This document shows positions 35,354-44,141 of a DNA stretch of 64,000 bases, in pieces. The stretch's first letter is position 1. The number at the start of each line of letters is the position of its first letter. The translations under genes and the position numbers were made by a program. The notes below the pieces were generated by a model. It was given only the letters and a program-made list of their open reading frames with translations, did not search any database and was not told the origin of the DNA. Origin of the DNA: Cycloclasticus sp. 46_120_T64 (GTDB taxonomy: Bacteria > Pseudomonadota > Gammaproteobacteria > Methylococcales > Cycloclasticaceae). The stretch covers positions 209,784 to 273,783 of the forward strand of contig MAAM01000004.1 of NCBI GenBank assembly GCA_002162695.1. The letters are read 5' to 3'.

Positions 35354-36190
35354 TTAACGGGTCGTCTGTGGAACGATGACGGCCAAACCCGTTGCTTGCC
35401 CTGCTGATAGCGATTGCGCGCCTATGAGTAGGGCGATAACTTGGAAATGACCTTTTCTTTTTATTAATAAGGGTGAGCCCGAGTCTCCCTTAGTGGCATC
35501 GCAGTTATGTCTGACTAAAGGCAGTTTTTGGTGTTGTTTTATTATTTTGCAGCGTTTATTGGCGGTCAGTATGTACCGTCTATCACCACTAAATCCCGCT
35601 TGAATAATATCGCTATTTTGCCCCGTTGCGATGAGCTGTTTTACGCTTAAGGGGCTCAGCGGAATTGGTCGAATATTGTTGATCGGCGAGGCTAGTTCTA
35701 AGATGGCCCAATCCAGCGCTAAATTATTTAGACTCATTGCTTGCTCTTGTTTGAACTGATATTGGGCGGGAAGTTTGATCCGTTTAACGACTCTTGTGGC
35801 GAGGAATGTTTCACGGTGATGCCCCGTTTCGAAATGTATATATTCTACTGGAATGAGCTGGTTGTTTTGTTTGTTCCAAATACAGTGGGCCGCAGTTAAT
35901 ACCTGTTTTGGGCTGATCAGTACCCCCGTGCAAGCGAATAAGTCGGCGCTGTATATTTTACCGATGGCTTGCCACGGGGCTTTGGAGCCATTGACGATGA
36001 CGCGGTTGTCGATACCTTGGATGCCAATTAATGGCTGCTCCTTGAAGGTGTTGTCGGCAAACGATAGCGTCGAGCTGATGAGGATAATGAATAGGCAGCT
36101 TAGGCGGTGGCGTATAAATACCTTGATAGACAAGCGGAAACGGTTTTTTACCGTGCTGGAGGGTAAGCCTGCAGCTCCGCAGCGGATCAT
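35354..36190 (-). CDS. Secreted trypsin-like serine protease
   Basis: Predicted 278-residue S1-family protease. The start at ATG 36190 overlaps the bioA stop by 4 bp (ATGA). A signal sequence follows (LSCLFIILISSTLSFADN). The catalytic triad is complete: His in LTAAHCIW, Asp in LDWAILEL, Ser in KGDSGSPLL. The ACTGVLISP strand and cysteine pairs fit the trypsin fold. The coupling to a biotin-synthesis gene is odd because the roles are unrelated. A longer frame 39 codons upstream lies inside bioA. Confidence 0.88.
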   Translation of the reverse strand: MIRCGAAGLPSSTVKNRFRLSIKVFIRHRLSCLFIILISSTLSFADNTFKEQPLIGIQGIDNRVIVNGSKAPWQAIGKIYSADLFACTGVLISPKQVLTAAHCIWNKQNNQLIPVEYIHFETGHHRETFLATRVVKRIKLPAQYQFKQEQAMSLNNLALDWAILELASPINNIRPIPLSPLSVKQLIATGQNSDIIQAGFSGDRRYILTANKRCKIIKQHQKLPLVRHNCDATKGDSGSPLLIKRKGHFQVIALLIGAQSLSAGQATGLAVIVPQTTR

Positions 36191-37482
36191 TTTTGGCTGA
36201 TTTCTGCGACGACCTGCTGCATGGCGGCGGTTAGGGTAGATAAGTCCTCGGCTGGCATAATATAGGGGGGCATCACGTACACCAAGTTTGCGAAGGGGCG
36301 TACCCAAACACCCAGCTCAACAAAGCGTGGTTGTATCCAGTGAATGTCGATGGGCTGATGCAGTTCGATAACCCCAATAGCGCCTTTAACGCGTACATCT
36401 TTTACCGCGCTGAGCGAGCGGCAGGGTTCGAGCTCACGCCGTAGTTGTTGCTCTATCGCGCTCACGCGTTGTTGCCAGGGTGAATCGAGTAGTAATTTCA
36501 AGCTAGCGTTGGCGACCGCGCAGGCTAAGGGGTTAGCCATAAAGGTGGGGCCGTGCATTAGCGTGGGGTATTCGCCGCTGCCGATGCCATTGGCGACTTT
36601 GCTGCTGCACAGGGTGGCGGCTAAGCTCATATAACCACCGGTTAGCGCCTTGCCTACGCAGAGAATGTCGGGGCAAACATCGGCTTGTTGGTAGGCAAAC
36701 AGGCTGCCCGTTCGGCCAAAACCGGTAGCAATTTCATCGAGAATCAGTAATACACCGAATTCATCACAAAGCTCACGGGCTTTCTTTAAATAGGCGGGGC
36801 TGTAAAAACGCATGCCGCCGGCACCTTGTACGATGGGTTCTAATATGACTGCGGCAATGCTGTGTTGATGGGTCGTCAGTAAGCCTTGTAGGTCGGCAAT
36901 GGCCGCTGGGTCGTAGTGCTCGGCATCTACGCACTGCGGGCGTTTGGCGAACAAGTGTTTCGCTAATACGTCTTTAAATAAATGGTGCATGCCATTATCG
37001 GGGTCGCAAACGGCCATCGCGCCGAAGGTATCGCCGTGGTAGGCGTTTTCGATGGTGAGTAACCGCTGTTTTTGCGGCTGACCCTTTGATGCCCAGTATT
37101 GGATGGCCATTTTTATCGCCACTTCTACCGAGACTGAACCCGAGTCGGCAAAGAAGACGTGCTGTAAATCTTGATGGCTGATGTCGATCAGTGTTTTTGC
37201 TAAATCAACCGCCGGTTGGTGGGTGAGGCCGCCAAACATCACGTGTGACATCTTTGTTAGTTGGTCTGTTACCGCCGCATTCAATACGGGGTGGTTATAG
37301 CCGTGTACCGCGGCCCACCATGAGGACATCCCATCAATTAATTCGCGTCCATCGGCTAACTTGAGGCGCACCCCAGAGGCTGACTCTACGGGGAATACGG
37401 GCGTCGGGTGGTTTAGACTGGTATAGGGGTGCCAGATGTGTTTCTGGTCAAAGTCGATGAGCTGTTGGTAATGGCTAGGCAT
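36187..37482 (-). CDS. bioA: Adenosylmethionine-8-amino-7-oxononanoate aminotransferase
   Basis: A 431-residue class III PLP transaminase that makes 7,8-diaminopelargonic acid with S-adenosylmethionine as amino donor. Motifs: HIWHPYTSL at the N-terminus, MSSWWAAVHGYNHP, FADSGSVSVEVAIKMA, LILDEIATGFGRTG and CVGKALTGGY with the PLP lysine. No other bio gene is near. It lies 6 bp downstream of coq7 and runs into the protease gene. Confidence 0.96.
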   Translation of the reverse strand: MPSHYQQLIDFDQKHIWHPYTSLNHPTPVFPVESASGVRLKLADGRELIDGMSSWWAAVHGYNHPVLNAAVTDQLTKMSHVMFGGLTHQPAVDLAKTLIDISHQDLQHVFFADSGSVSVEVAIKMAIQYWASKGQPQKQRLLTIENAYHGDTFGAMAVCDPDNGMHHLFKDVLAKHLFAKRPQCVDAEHYDPAAIADLQGLLTTHQHSIAAVILEPIVQGAGGMRFYSPAYLKKARELCDEFGVLLILDEIATGFGRTGSLFAYQQADVCPDILCVGKALTGGYMSLAATLCSSKVANGIGSGEYPTLMHGPTFMANPLACAVANASLKLLLDSPWQQRVSAIEQQLRRELEPCRSLSAVKDVRVKGAIGVIELHQPIDIHWIQPRFVELGVWVRPFANLVYVMPPYIMPAEDLSTLTAAMQQVVAEISQK

Positions 37483-37488
37483 ACTGCT

Positions 37489-38130
37489 TTAAACCCAATA
37501 CGAGGCTTTGGTCATTATTTTAGACACTAGGCTCATGCCGTGTTTAATTGGCGCGGGCAGTTCGACCCCGCCTTGTTCGATAGCGCTGGCCGCGTGTTGG
37601 TTTTCGTCGATATGCATTTGTTGCAAAATGGCGCGGGTTTTATGGTCGTTATCGGGTAACTTGTCTAAGTGGCTATCGATATGTTTAACGACCTGCTTTT
37701 CGGTTTCGGCTAAAAAACCTAGGCTCCATTTATCCCCGGCGAGCCCGGCGGTTGCGCCGATGGCTAATGAACCGGCATACCATAGTGGGTCAAAAATACT
37801 GGTTTGCTGGCCGAGTTCGTTAACACGTTTTTTACACCAAGCGAGGTGGTCGTTTTCTTCTTCGGCGGCTTGGGTTAATTCTTCTTGTACAGATTTATTC
37901 TTCGCGGTTAATGACTGTCCTTGGTAGAGGGCTTGTGCGGCGACTTCGCCGGCGTGGTTTACGCGCATTAACTGAGCGGATAGTTTGCTCTCATCGTCAC
38001 ATAGCTCGCTGTCGGCGGCGTTGTCCGCAGGGTTTGCGCGGCCGGTAGTTTTAGCGTGGCCGGTTAAGGTGCGTAAAACGCGGTCGGCATGTTCGATCAG
38101 GGTGTCGGCGGGGGAGTATGCTCTGTTCAT
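37489..38130 (-). CDS. coq7: Ubiquinone biosynthesis di-iron hydroxylase Coq7
   Basis: A 213-residue di-iron monooxygenase that hydroxylates demethoxyubiquinol. The paired metal motifs are visible: MRVNHAGEVAAQ, EEENDHLAW, VVKHIDSHLD and MHIDENQHAASA, the ExxH pattern of the family. It replaces the flavin enzyme UbiF in lineages such as Pseudomonas. Its ATG overlaps the glcF stop by 4 bp. Confidence 0.96.
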   Translation of the reverse strand: MNRAYSPADTLIEHADRVLRTLTGHAKTTGRANPADNAADSELCDDESKLSAQLMRVNHAGEVAAQALYQGQSLTAKNKSVQEELTQAAEEENDHLAWCKKRVNELGQQTSIFDPLWYAGSLAIGATAGLAGDKWSLGFLAETEKQVVKHIDSHLDKLPDNDHKTRAILQQMHIDENQHAASAIEQGGVELPAPIKHGMSLVSKIMTKASYWV

Positions 38131-39311
38131 GATGATGCCTTCAATTGTTGTGCGAGTAATGATACCGGATGTAGCACTTCGATGTTGAGGCTGGCTTGTT
38201 TTAGGCCGGCGCGGATGTGCATGGCGCAGCCTATATTGCTGCTGAGTAAATATTGTGTTGGCTGTTGTTTGACCGGCTTAATCAGTTGTTCACGTAGCTG
38301 GTTGGCAATTGTCGGCTGTTGCAGCATATAGCTGCCGGCCGCGCCACAGCAGGATTGTGAGCTATCAAACTTGTTGATGTTGAGGCCTTCAATATGGCTG
38401 AGCAGGGCTGCAATATCAGTCCCTTTAGATAGAGTGTTTTTTAACGAGCATGGGTTGTGTAACCAGGCGCTACTGTCGAGTTTATTAAAAGAGAGTTCGG
38501 CCAAATAGGGGGCAATAAAATCGTAAATATCGTATATTTTTTCCGCCAAGGGGTTGTCGTAGCGGGCTAAGCTTGCGCCGCAACCGCTGGCCACGGTGAT
38601 GACGGCGCTATAATCAGCCGCGGGAAAAGCGGCATTGTTTTGCTCGGCTAATTCGTTTGCTGCTGTTTTCCTGCCGGCGTGTAAATCCAACGCGCCACAG
38701 CAGCCTTGCTCGCTTGGAATGCTCAGCTCGAAGCCGCAGTGTTGTAGGATGAAAATTGCATCGTGTAAGGTTTTTTTATCAAACACCTCGCTGGCGCAGC
38801 CGGTAAATAAGGCGATATGTCCTCGTTTGATCGAGCCGAGTGCGGGGTAATGGGCTCGCAGGCGCTGGGTATTGATACTGTCGGCTAAATAATCGTTGCG
38901 GGGAATCGGCAGCTTGCTGAGCCCTGTTTTTTGATATACATTCACTAATTGACTCATCATTGTTCTATGTGAGCCCGTTAAGGTATTAATTGTGATGCTT
39001 TCCAATAAACCTAAGTGGTTGTCGTTTGAGTCGGCCGTCGTTTCTGCGCGAAAGTCATTCAATAAGCGGGTGTAGGGTACTTGCGCAGGGCACATTGCTT
39101 CGCAAGAGCCGCAGGCTAGGCAGTTATCAAGGTGCCTGTTTAAGGTGGTTGTTAGCTCCAATTTGCCCTCGCTCCAGCCCTGGATCAGTGCTAAGCGACC
39201 GCGGGGTGACTCACTTTCGTTCTTGCTGAGCGTATAGGTCGGGCAGTGCGGTAAACATAGGCCGCATTTGACGCATAAGTCGGTGTCTGAAAGGTTGATT
39301 CGTGTTGTCAA
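38127..39311 (-). CDS. glcF: Glycolate oxidase iron-sulfur subunit GlcF
   Basis: A 394-residue protein with two 4Fe-4S ferredoxin motifs (CVKCGLCLPHCP near 14 and CLACGSCEAMCP near 63) and two CCG domains (GCCGALDLHAG; SCCGAAGSYML), the layout of GlcF. In GlcDEF it passes electrons from glycolate to quinone. The partner subunits GlcD and GlcE are not in the window. It heads a minus-strand run into coq7 and bioA and diverges from cysD by 74 bp. Confidence 0.92.
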   Translation of the reverse strand: MTTRINLSDTDLCVKCGLCLPHCPTYTLSKNESESPRGRLALIQGWSEGKLELTTTLNRHLDNCLACGSCEAMCPAQVPYTRLLNDFRAETTADSNDNHLGLLESITINTLTGSHRTMMSQLVNVYQKTGLSKLPIPRNDYLADSINTQRLRAHYPALGSIKRGHIALFTGCASEVFDKKTLHDAIFILQHCGFELSIPSEQGCCGALDLHAGRKTAANELAEQNNAAFPAADYSAVITVASGCGASLARYDNPLAEKIYDIYDFIAPYLAELSFNKLDSSAWLHNPCSLKNTLSKGTDIAALLSHIEGLNINKFDSSQSCCGAAGSYMLQQPTIANQLREQLIKPVKQQPTQYLLSSNIGCAMHIRAGLKQASLNIEVLHPVSLLAQQLKASS

Positions 39312-39385
39312 TGTAATAAAATGGGCAGAGTTATTAAAAATTCTTTATAATTAAAAATTATATGTTTCAGTTAAAAGAGCGAGAT

Positions 39386-40300
39386 ATGGTTATAAGCGAA
39401 CAGCGTTTGACTCATCTAAAACGATTAGAGGCGGAGTCTATACACATTATACGGGAAGTGCTGGCGGAGTTTGATAATCCGGCGATGCTTTATAGTGTAG
39501 GCAAAGACTCATCGGTGATGTTGCACTTGGCGCAAAAGGCATTTTACCCGGCAAAACCGCCGTTTCCGTTGGTGCACGTTGATACCCAGTGGAAATTCAA
39601 GGAAATGATTGCGTTCCGTGATCGTCGCGCGAAAGAAGTGGGTATGGAATTATTGGTGTACATCAACCCAAAGGGCGAGGAGCAAGGTATTTCGCCGTTT
39701 GAACACGGTTCGGCGATGCATACCGATATTATGAAAACTGAAGGTTTACGCCAGATGTTGGATAAATATAAGTACGATGCGGTATTTGGTGGTGCTAGAA
39801 GGGATGAGGAAAAATCGCGTGCAAAAGAGCGTATTTACTCGTTCCGTGATAAGAATCATCGTTGGGACCCGAAAGCGCAGCGCCCTGAACTTTGGGATGT
39901 CTACAATGGTCGTCACCAGCAAGGCGAGTCTATTCGAGTGTTTCCCTTGTCGAACTGGACCGAGCTGGATATTTGGCAGTATATTTATTTAGAAAGCATT
40001 CCCATTCCTGATCTGTATTTTGCCAAAGAGCGTTTAGTGGTTGAATACGGCGGTACTAAGATTATGGTCGATGATGAGCGTATGCCAGAAGAGCTGCGGG
40101 CAACGGCGGTGAAGGAAAAGGTGCGTTTTCGAACCTTGGGCTGTTACCCGTTAACCGGTGCAGTGTCCTCGACGGCGGAAACCCTGCCTGAAATTATTCA
40201 AGAAATGTTGTTAACCAAGGTGTCTGAACGTCAGGGTCGTTTAATCGATCACGATGAATCTGGCTCGATGGAAAAGAAAAAAATGGAAGGGTATTTCTAA
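39386..40300 (+). CDS. cysD: Sulfate adenylyltransferase small subunit
   Basis: CysD with CysN activates sulfate to adenosine phosphosulfate. The PP-loop [30 protein letters not shown], and [13 protein letters not shown] are typical. The start at ATG 39386 has the purine-rich GAGCGAG before it and gives the usual length (304 residues); an in-frame ATG at 39362 adds eight residues but lacks a ribosome site. It overlaps cysN by one base. Confidence 0.95.
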   Translation: MVISEQRLTHLKRLEAESIHIIREVLAEFDNPAMLYSVGKDSSVMLHLAQKAFYPAKPPFPLVHVDTQWKFKEMIAFRDRRAKEVGMELLVYINPKGEEQGISPFEHGSAMHTDIMKTEGLRQMLDKYKYDAVFGGARRDEEKSRAKERIYSFRDKNHRWDPKAQRPELWDVYNGRHQQGESIRVFPLSNWTELDIWQYIYLESIPIPDLYFAKERLVVEYGGTKIMVDDERMPEELRATAVKEKVRFRTLGCYPLTGAVSSTAETLPEIIQEMLLTKVSERQGRLIDHDESGSMEKKKMEGYF

Positions 40301-41736
40301 TGGCTGTCGAACAAAATAAGCTGATTGAATCGGATATCGAAGCGTATCTCAAACAACACGAAAACAAGGATTTATTGCGTTTTATCACCTGCGGCAGCGT
40401 AGATGATGGCAAGAGCACGCTGATTGGCCGCTTATTGCACGACAGTAAAATGATTTTTGAAGATCAGCTGGCGGCGATTAATAAAGACTCTAAAAAACAC
40501 GGAACCACCGGTGAGGCAATTGATCTCGCGCTATTGGTGGATGGTCTGCAGGCCGAGCGTGAACAGGGTATTACTATCGATGTGGCGTACCGCTTTTTTG
40601 CCACCGACAAACGTAAATTTATTATTGCCGATACCCCTGGGCACGAGGAATATACACGAAATATGGCAACTGGCGCTTCTACTGCCGACCTCGCGATTAT
40701 TCTGATCGATGCGCGCCACGGGGTGCAAACACAAACCCGTCGACATAGTTATATCACCAGTTTGCTGGGTATTAAGCATATCGTGGTGGCGGTGAATAAA
40801 ATGGACTTGGTGGAGTTCAGTGAGCAACGCTTTAACGAAATTAAAGACGAATACCTCGCGTTTGCTGCGTCTATTGGTATCGACGCACCCGTATTCATTC
40901 CGGTATCGGCATTAACCGGTGATAACGTGGTGAATGCCAGCGAGCATATGAGCTGGTACGACGATGCGCCGTTAATGGCGCAATTGGATAGTATCCCGAT
41001 TAGCGATACGGTTAATTTAGAAAATTTCCGTTTGCCGGTGCAGTACGTTAATCGGCCGCATCTAGATTTCAGAGGCTTTTGTGGCACCATAGCGGCGGGT
41101 AGTATCAAGGTCGGCGATAGCATTACCGTGCTGCCGTCACAAAAAACCTCGGTGGTTAAAGAAGTTATTCAACCCGCGGTTGATGATGAGAGCATGCAAT
41201 GCAATGAGGCGTTTGCGCCGATGGCGATCACCCTGACACTGGAAGATGAAGTGGACGTCAGTCGTGGTGATATGATCGTTAAAAGTGATGACCTGCCTGA
41301 GTTATCGGATCAATTCGACGTCACCTTGGTGTGGATGAATGAAGCAGCCATGCAGCCGGGTGCTGATTATTTAATTAAGCGCGGCTCTAATGTTATTGCC
41401 GGGCGCTTCGATAAAATTGAACATAAAGTTGACGTTAACACGCTAGAAAAAATGGCGGCTGACGAGCTGCAGTTGAATGAAATTGCGCAGTGTCAATTGT
41501 CGCTTAACCAAGTGATTGCCTTCGATGCTTATGCTGATATTAAAGGCACCGGCAGCTTTATCGTGATCGATAAATACAGCCATGCAACCTTGGCGGCGGG
41601 GATGATTAATGGCAAATCAGCTCAGACTGAAAAATCAACAGCAGCACGTACATATAGCGCGTTTGAAAAAGACATGAATGCGCTGGTTAGACAGCACTTT
41701 CCAGAATGGGCTTGTCGTTCTATTGATGAGCTTTAG
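40300..41736 (+). CDS. cysN: Sulfate adenylyltransferase GTPase subunit
   Basis: A 478-residue translation-factor-type GTPase. G1 is GSVDDGKSTLIGRLL, G3 DTPGHEEYTRNM, G4 NKMD and G5 SALTGDN. GTP hydrolysis drives sulfate activation by CysD. It is not fused to APS kinase CysC, and no cysC is in the window. It shares one base with the cysD stop (TAATG). Confidence 0.96.
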   Translation: MAVEQNKLIESDIEAYLKQHENKDLLRFITCGSVDDGKSTLIGRLLHDSKMIFEDQLAAINKDSKKHGTTGEAIDLALLVDGLQAEREQGITIDVAYRFFATDKRKFIIADTPGHEEYTRNMATGASTADLAIILIDARHGVQTQTRRHSYITSLLGIKHIVVAVNKMDLVEFSEQRFNEIKDEYLAFAASIGIDAPVFIPVSALTGDNVVNASEHMSWYDDAPLMAQLDSIPISDTVNLENFRLPVQYVNRPHLDFRGFCGTIAAGSIKVGDSITVLPSQKTSVVKEVIQPAVDDESMQCNEAFAPMAITLTLEDEVDVSRGDMIVKSDDLPELSDQFDVTLVWMNEAAMQPGADYLIKRGSNVIAGRFDKIEHKVDVNTLEKMAADELQLNEIAQCQLSLNQVIAFDAYADIKGTGSFIVIDKYSHATLAAGMINGKSAQTEKSTAARTYSAFEKDMNALVRQHFPEWACRSIDEL

Positions 41737-41811
41737 TTAGCGCTGAAACGGCTAGTGAATTAGCTAAACTAGGCTACAATGACGCCTGTTTAGCTAACTC
41801 ATCCTATCCTT

Positions 41812-42120
41812 ATGTCGTACTTCAAACAGCATATCTTCTTCTGCACCAATTCAAGAACCGATGGCAGGGCCTCTTGTCAGGACCATAACGCGCAAGAGCT
41901 GCGTGATTATCTTAAAAAACGAGTAAAAGACGAAAAACTAGCTGGTCCTGGCGGCATTCGGATTAATAACGCGGGTTGTTTGGATCGCTGTGGTCAAGGT
42001 CCCGTTGTCGTCATCTATCCCGATGAGACCTGGTATCAGTACAGAAGCAAAGAAGATCTCGATGAGATTTTCGAACGGCATATTAAAAATAACCAGCGCG
42101 TTGAGCGTTTGCTTATTTAG
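41812..42120 (+). CDS. Thioredoxin-like 2Fe-2S ferredoxin
   Basis: A 102-residue protein with four cysteine ligands typical of thioredoxin-fold ferredoxins: FFCTNSR and ASCQDH near 10-22, and GCLDRCGQGPVVVIYPD near 55-71. It has no signal peptide and is an electron carrier with unknown partners. It stands alone between cysN and the secretion operon. Confidence 0.92.
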   Translation: MSYFKQHIFFCTNSRTDGRASCQDHNAQELRDYLKKRVKDEKLAGPGGIRINNAGCLDRCGQGPVVVIYPDETWYQYRSKEDLDEIFERHIKNNQRVERLLI

Positions 42121-42356
42121 ATAACCTGTGGTGTTGAGCTAGCAGGCAAGCGTTCAGGCTTTGAGGGTTTAGCGGTAATAGACGCAATAGATGGTTGTAA
42201 TCGCCGGAGCGCTCCGTAGGCAAAACATATTCTTTTATATAGTGCGCGGCAGAGTGACGTATGAATGTAGGGGGTTTCAGCCTGCTGTCTCGCTTAACTC
42301 ATTAATAATGGCTCAATGGCTGATATTAGTAGCAACTGCTGCAGTAGTTAGGGTTG

Positions 42357-42365
42357 TGTTATAAT
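42357..42365 (+). promoter_or_regulatory. Extended -10 promoter of the type I secretion operon
   Basis: TG-T-TATAAT is a perfect extended -10 element ending 31 bp before the ATG of the ABC gene. The -35 region (TGCTGC at 17-bp spacing) is poor, as allowed for extended -10 promoters. The rest of the 276-bp gap shows no other feature. Confidence 0.6.
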
Positions 42366-42396
42366 CGAAAAAAAGGGTTAAGAAAGGTCGTTTTGA

Positions 42397-44130
42397 ATGG
42401 AAGTTGTTAAGAGGTCTGATTTACAAGAAGCACTGTTGTTGTGTAAAAAGTCATTTATGACGGCAGGTTTTTTTAGTTTGTTCATTAATTTTCTTATGCT
42501 AGTGCCAGCGATTTATATGCTGCAGTTATACGATCGTGTAATTACTAGTGGCAGTGAGTCAACGTTATTAATGCTGACCCTCATCGTGTTGGTTCTTTTT
42601 ATCACCATGGGGTTGCTGGAGTGGGCGCGTTCGCAAATCTTAGTCAGGGTTAGTGCGCGTTTAGAAACACTCTTGAGTGAACGCCTTTATGGGGCTGCTT
42701 TTAAGCAGGCTTTATATTCCGGCGGAACAAAAGCAAGCTCTCAACCAATAGATGATTTAACCGGCTTGCGCCAGTTTATGACGGGGAATGGTCTATTCGC
42801 CTTTTTTGATGCGCCTTGGTTGCCGATCTATATCGCAGTTTTATTCATGTTTCATGTTTCCTATGGTGTGATGGCGATCATCACGGTCATCATCTTGTCT
42901 ATTTTAGCGGTGCTAAATGAGAAAATGACAGGGAGCAAGCTAAAGAAGGCTAATGAACAAGCGATTGTTGCTAGGGGCCTGATCAATAAAAACTTAAGAA
43001 ATGCTGAAGTCGTCGAGTCAATGGGCATGCTTGAGGGGATTCGTACACGCTGGCAGGAAGGTGCGCAGAAAGTATTGGTGTTACAAGCGAAAGCGAGTAC
43101 CCACGCGGGAGCAATCACTTCCGTGTCAAAAACGTTTAGGATGTTGGCGCAATCATTGATTTTAGGTTTGGGTGCGTACTTGGTGTTACAGCAAGAAATA
43201 ACCCCAGGTTTAATGATTGCAGGTTCTATTTTGTTAGGGCGGGCGCTGGCACCGATTGATTTAATGATTTCTTCGTGGAAAGGCTTTGTTGCTGCAAGAG
43301 GGCAGTATGAGCGCTTGAATGGTATTTTATTGAAAATACCGGCTGATACAGAAAGAATGTCTTTGCCTGCGCCGAGTGGGTCGCTAGATGTTAATGGCGT
43401 TATGGTTGCGCCACCAGGCACACGCACACCCGTGGTAAAAGGGGTGAGTTTTAAGCTTAACGCGGGAGAATCTTTAGCTATTATCGGCCCGAGTGCGGCG
43501 GGTAAATCAACACTGGCACGTGCTTTATTGGGTGTTTGGCCGGCATTGAGCGGCAAGGTTAGGCTGGACGGGGTTGATGTTTTTGATTGGGATAGAAAGC
43601 AGTTAGGCCCTTATATCGGCTATTTACCGCAAGATATCGAATTGTTTGATGGGACAATTGCTGAAAATATCGCTCGTTTCTCAGAACTGGACTCTGACAA
43701 AGTGGTAGCCGCGGCTAAATTAGCTGATGTGCACGAAACCATTTTAAGTATGCCTAAAGGGTATGACACCGTTATCGGTTCAACCGGTGGTGCCTTATCC
43801 GGCGGTCAACGTCAGCGTGTCGGCTTGGCGAGAGCGGTTTTTGGCGAGCCAAAATTGATTTTGTTAGATGAGCCAAATTCAAACCTAGATGACCGAGGGG
43901 AGCAGGCGCTTGCGCAAGCATTACGCACGTTAAAGGAAAAAGGCGTGACGGTCATCGTTATCACTCACCGGCCGGGTGTTCTTAATGAACTGGATAAGGT
44001 GTTGTTGATGCAAGACGGTGCATTAAAGGCCTTTGGCCCCAGATTAGAAGTGCTCAATGCCTTGAATAAGCAAGCACAACCTAAGGCGAAAAAAGTGGCT
44101 GTGCCTATTACCGTACCGCCAGCCTTTTAG
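42397..44130 (+). CDS. Type I secretion ABC transporter (PrtD/RsaD type)
   Basis: A 577-residue half-transporter of the PrtD family that exports RTX-type substrates directly across both membranes. The membrane domain (about 20-300, with helices near 22-42, 56-75, 130-165 and 255-280) is followed by the ATPase domain with Walker A GPSAAGKSTLARALLG, signature LSGGQRQRVGLAR and Walker B LILLDEPNSNLDDRG. It lacks the N-terminal C39-like peptidase domain, as expected for RTX and S-layer exporters. It precedes the adaptor and TolC genes. The RTX protein at 60.5 kb is the likely substrate. Confidence 0.94.
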   Translation: MEVVKRSDLQEALLLCKKSFMTAGFFSLFINFLMLVPAIYMLQLYDRVITSGSESTLLMLTLIVLVLFITMGLLEWARSQILVRVSARLETLLSERLYGAAFKQALYSGGTKASSQPIDDLTGLRQFMTGNGLFAFFDAPWLPIYIAVLFMFHVSYGVMAIITVIILSILAVLNEKMTGSKLKKANEQAIVARGLINKNLRNAEVVESMGMLEGIRTRWQEGAQKVLVLQAKASTHAGAITSVSKTFRMLAQSLILGLGAYLVLQQEITPGLMIAGSILLGRALAPIDLMISSWKGFVAARGQYERLNGILLKIPADTERMSLPAPSGSLDVNGVMVAPPGTRTPVVKGVSFKLNAGESLAIIGPSAAGKSTLARALLGVWPALSGKVRLDGVDVFDWDRKQLGPYIGYLPQDIELFDGTIAENIARFSELDSDKVVAAAKLADVHETILSMPKGYDTVIGSTGGALSGGQRQRVGLARAVFGEPKLILLDEPNSNLDDRGEQALAQALRTLKEKGVTVIVITHRPGVLNELDKVLLMQDGALKAFGPRLEVLNALNKQAQPKAKKVAVPITVPPAF

Positions 44131-44141
44131 AGATTATAGTT

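Noticed and set aside
42308..42364. 18-codon hydrophobic ORF (MAQWLILVATAAVVRVVL) before the secretion operon
   Set aside because: No ribosome-binding site, and it overlaps the likely extended -10 promoter.
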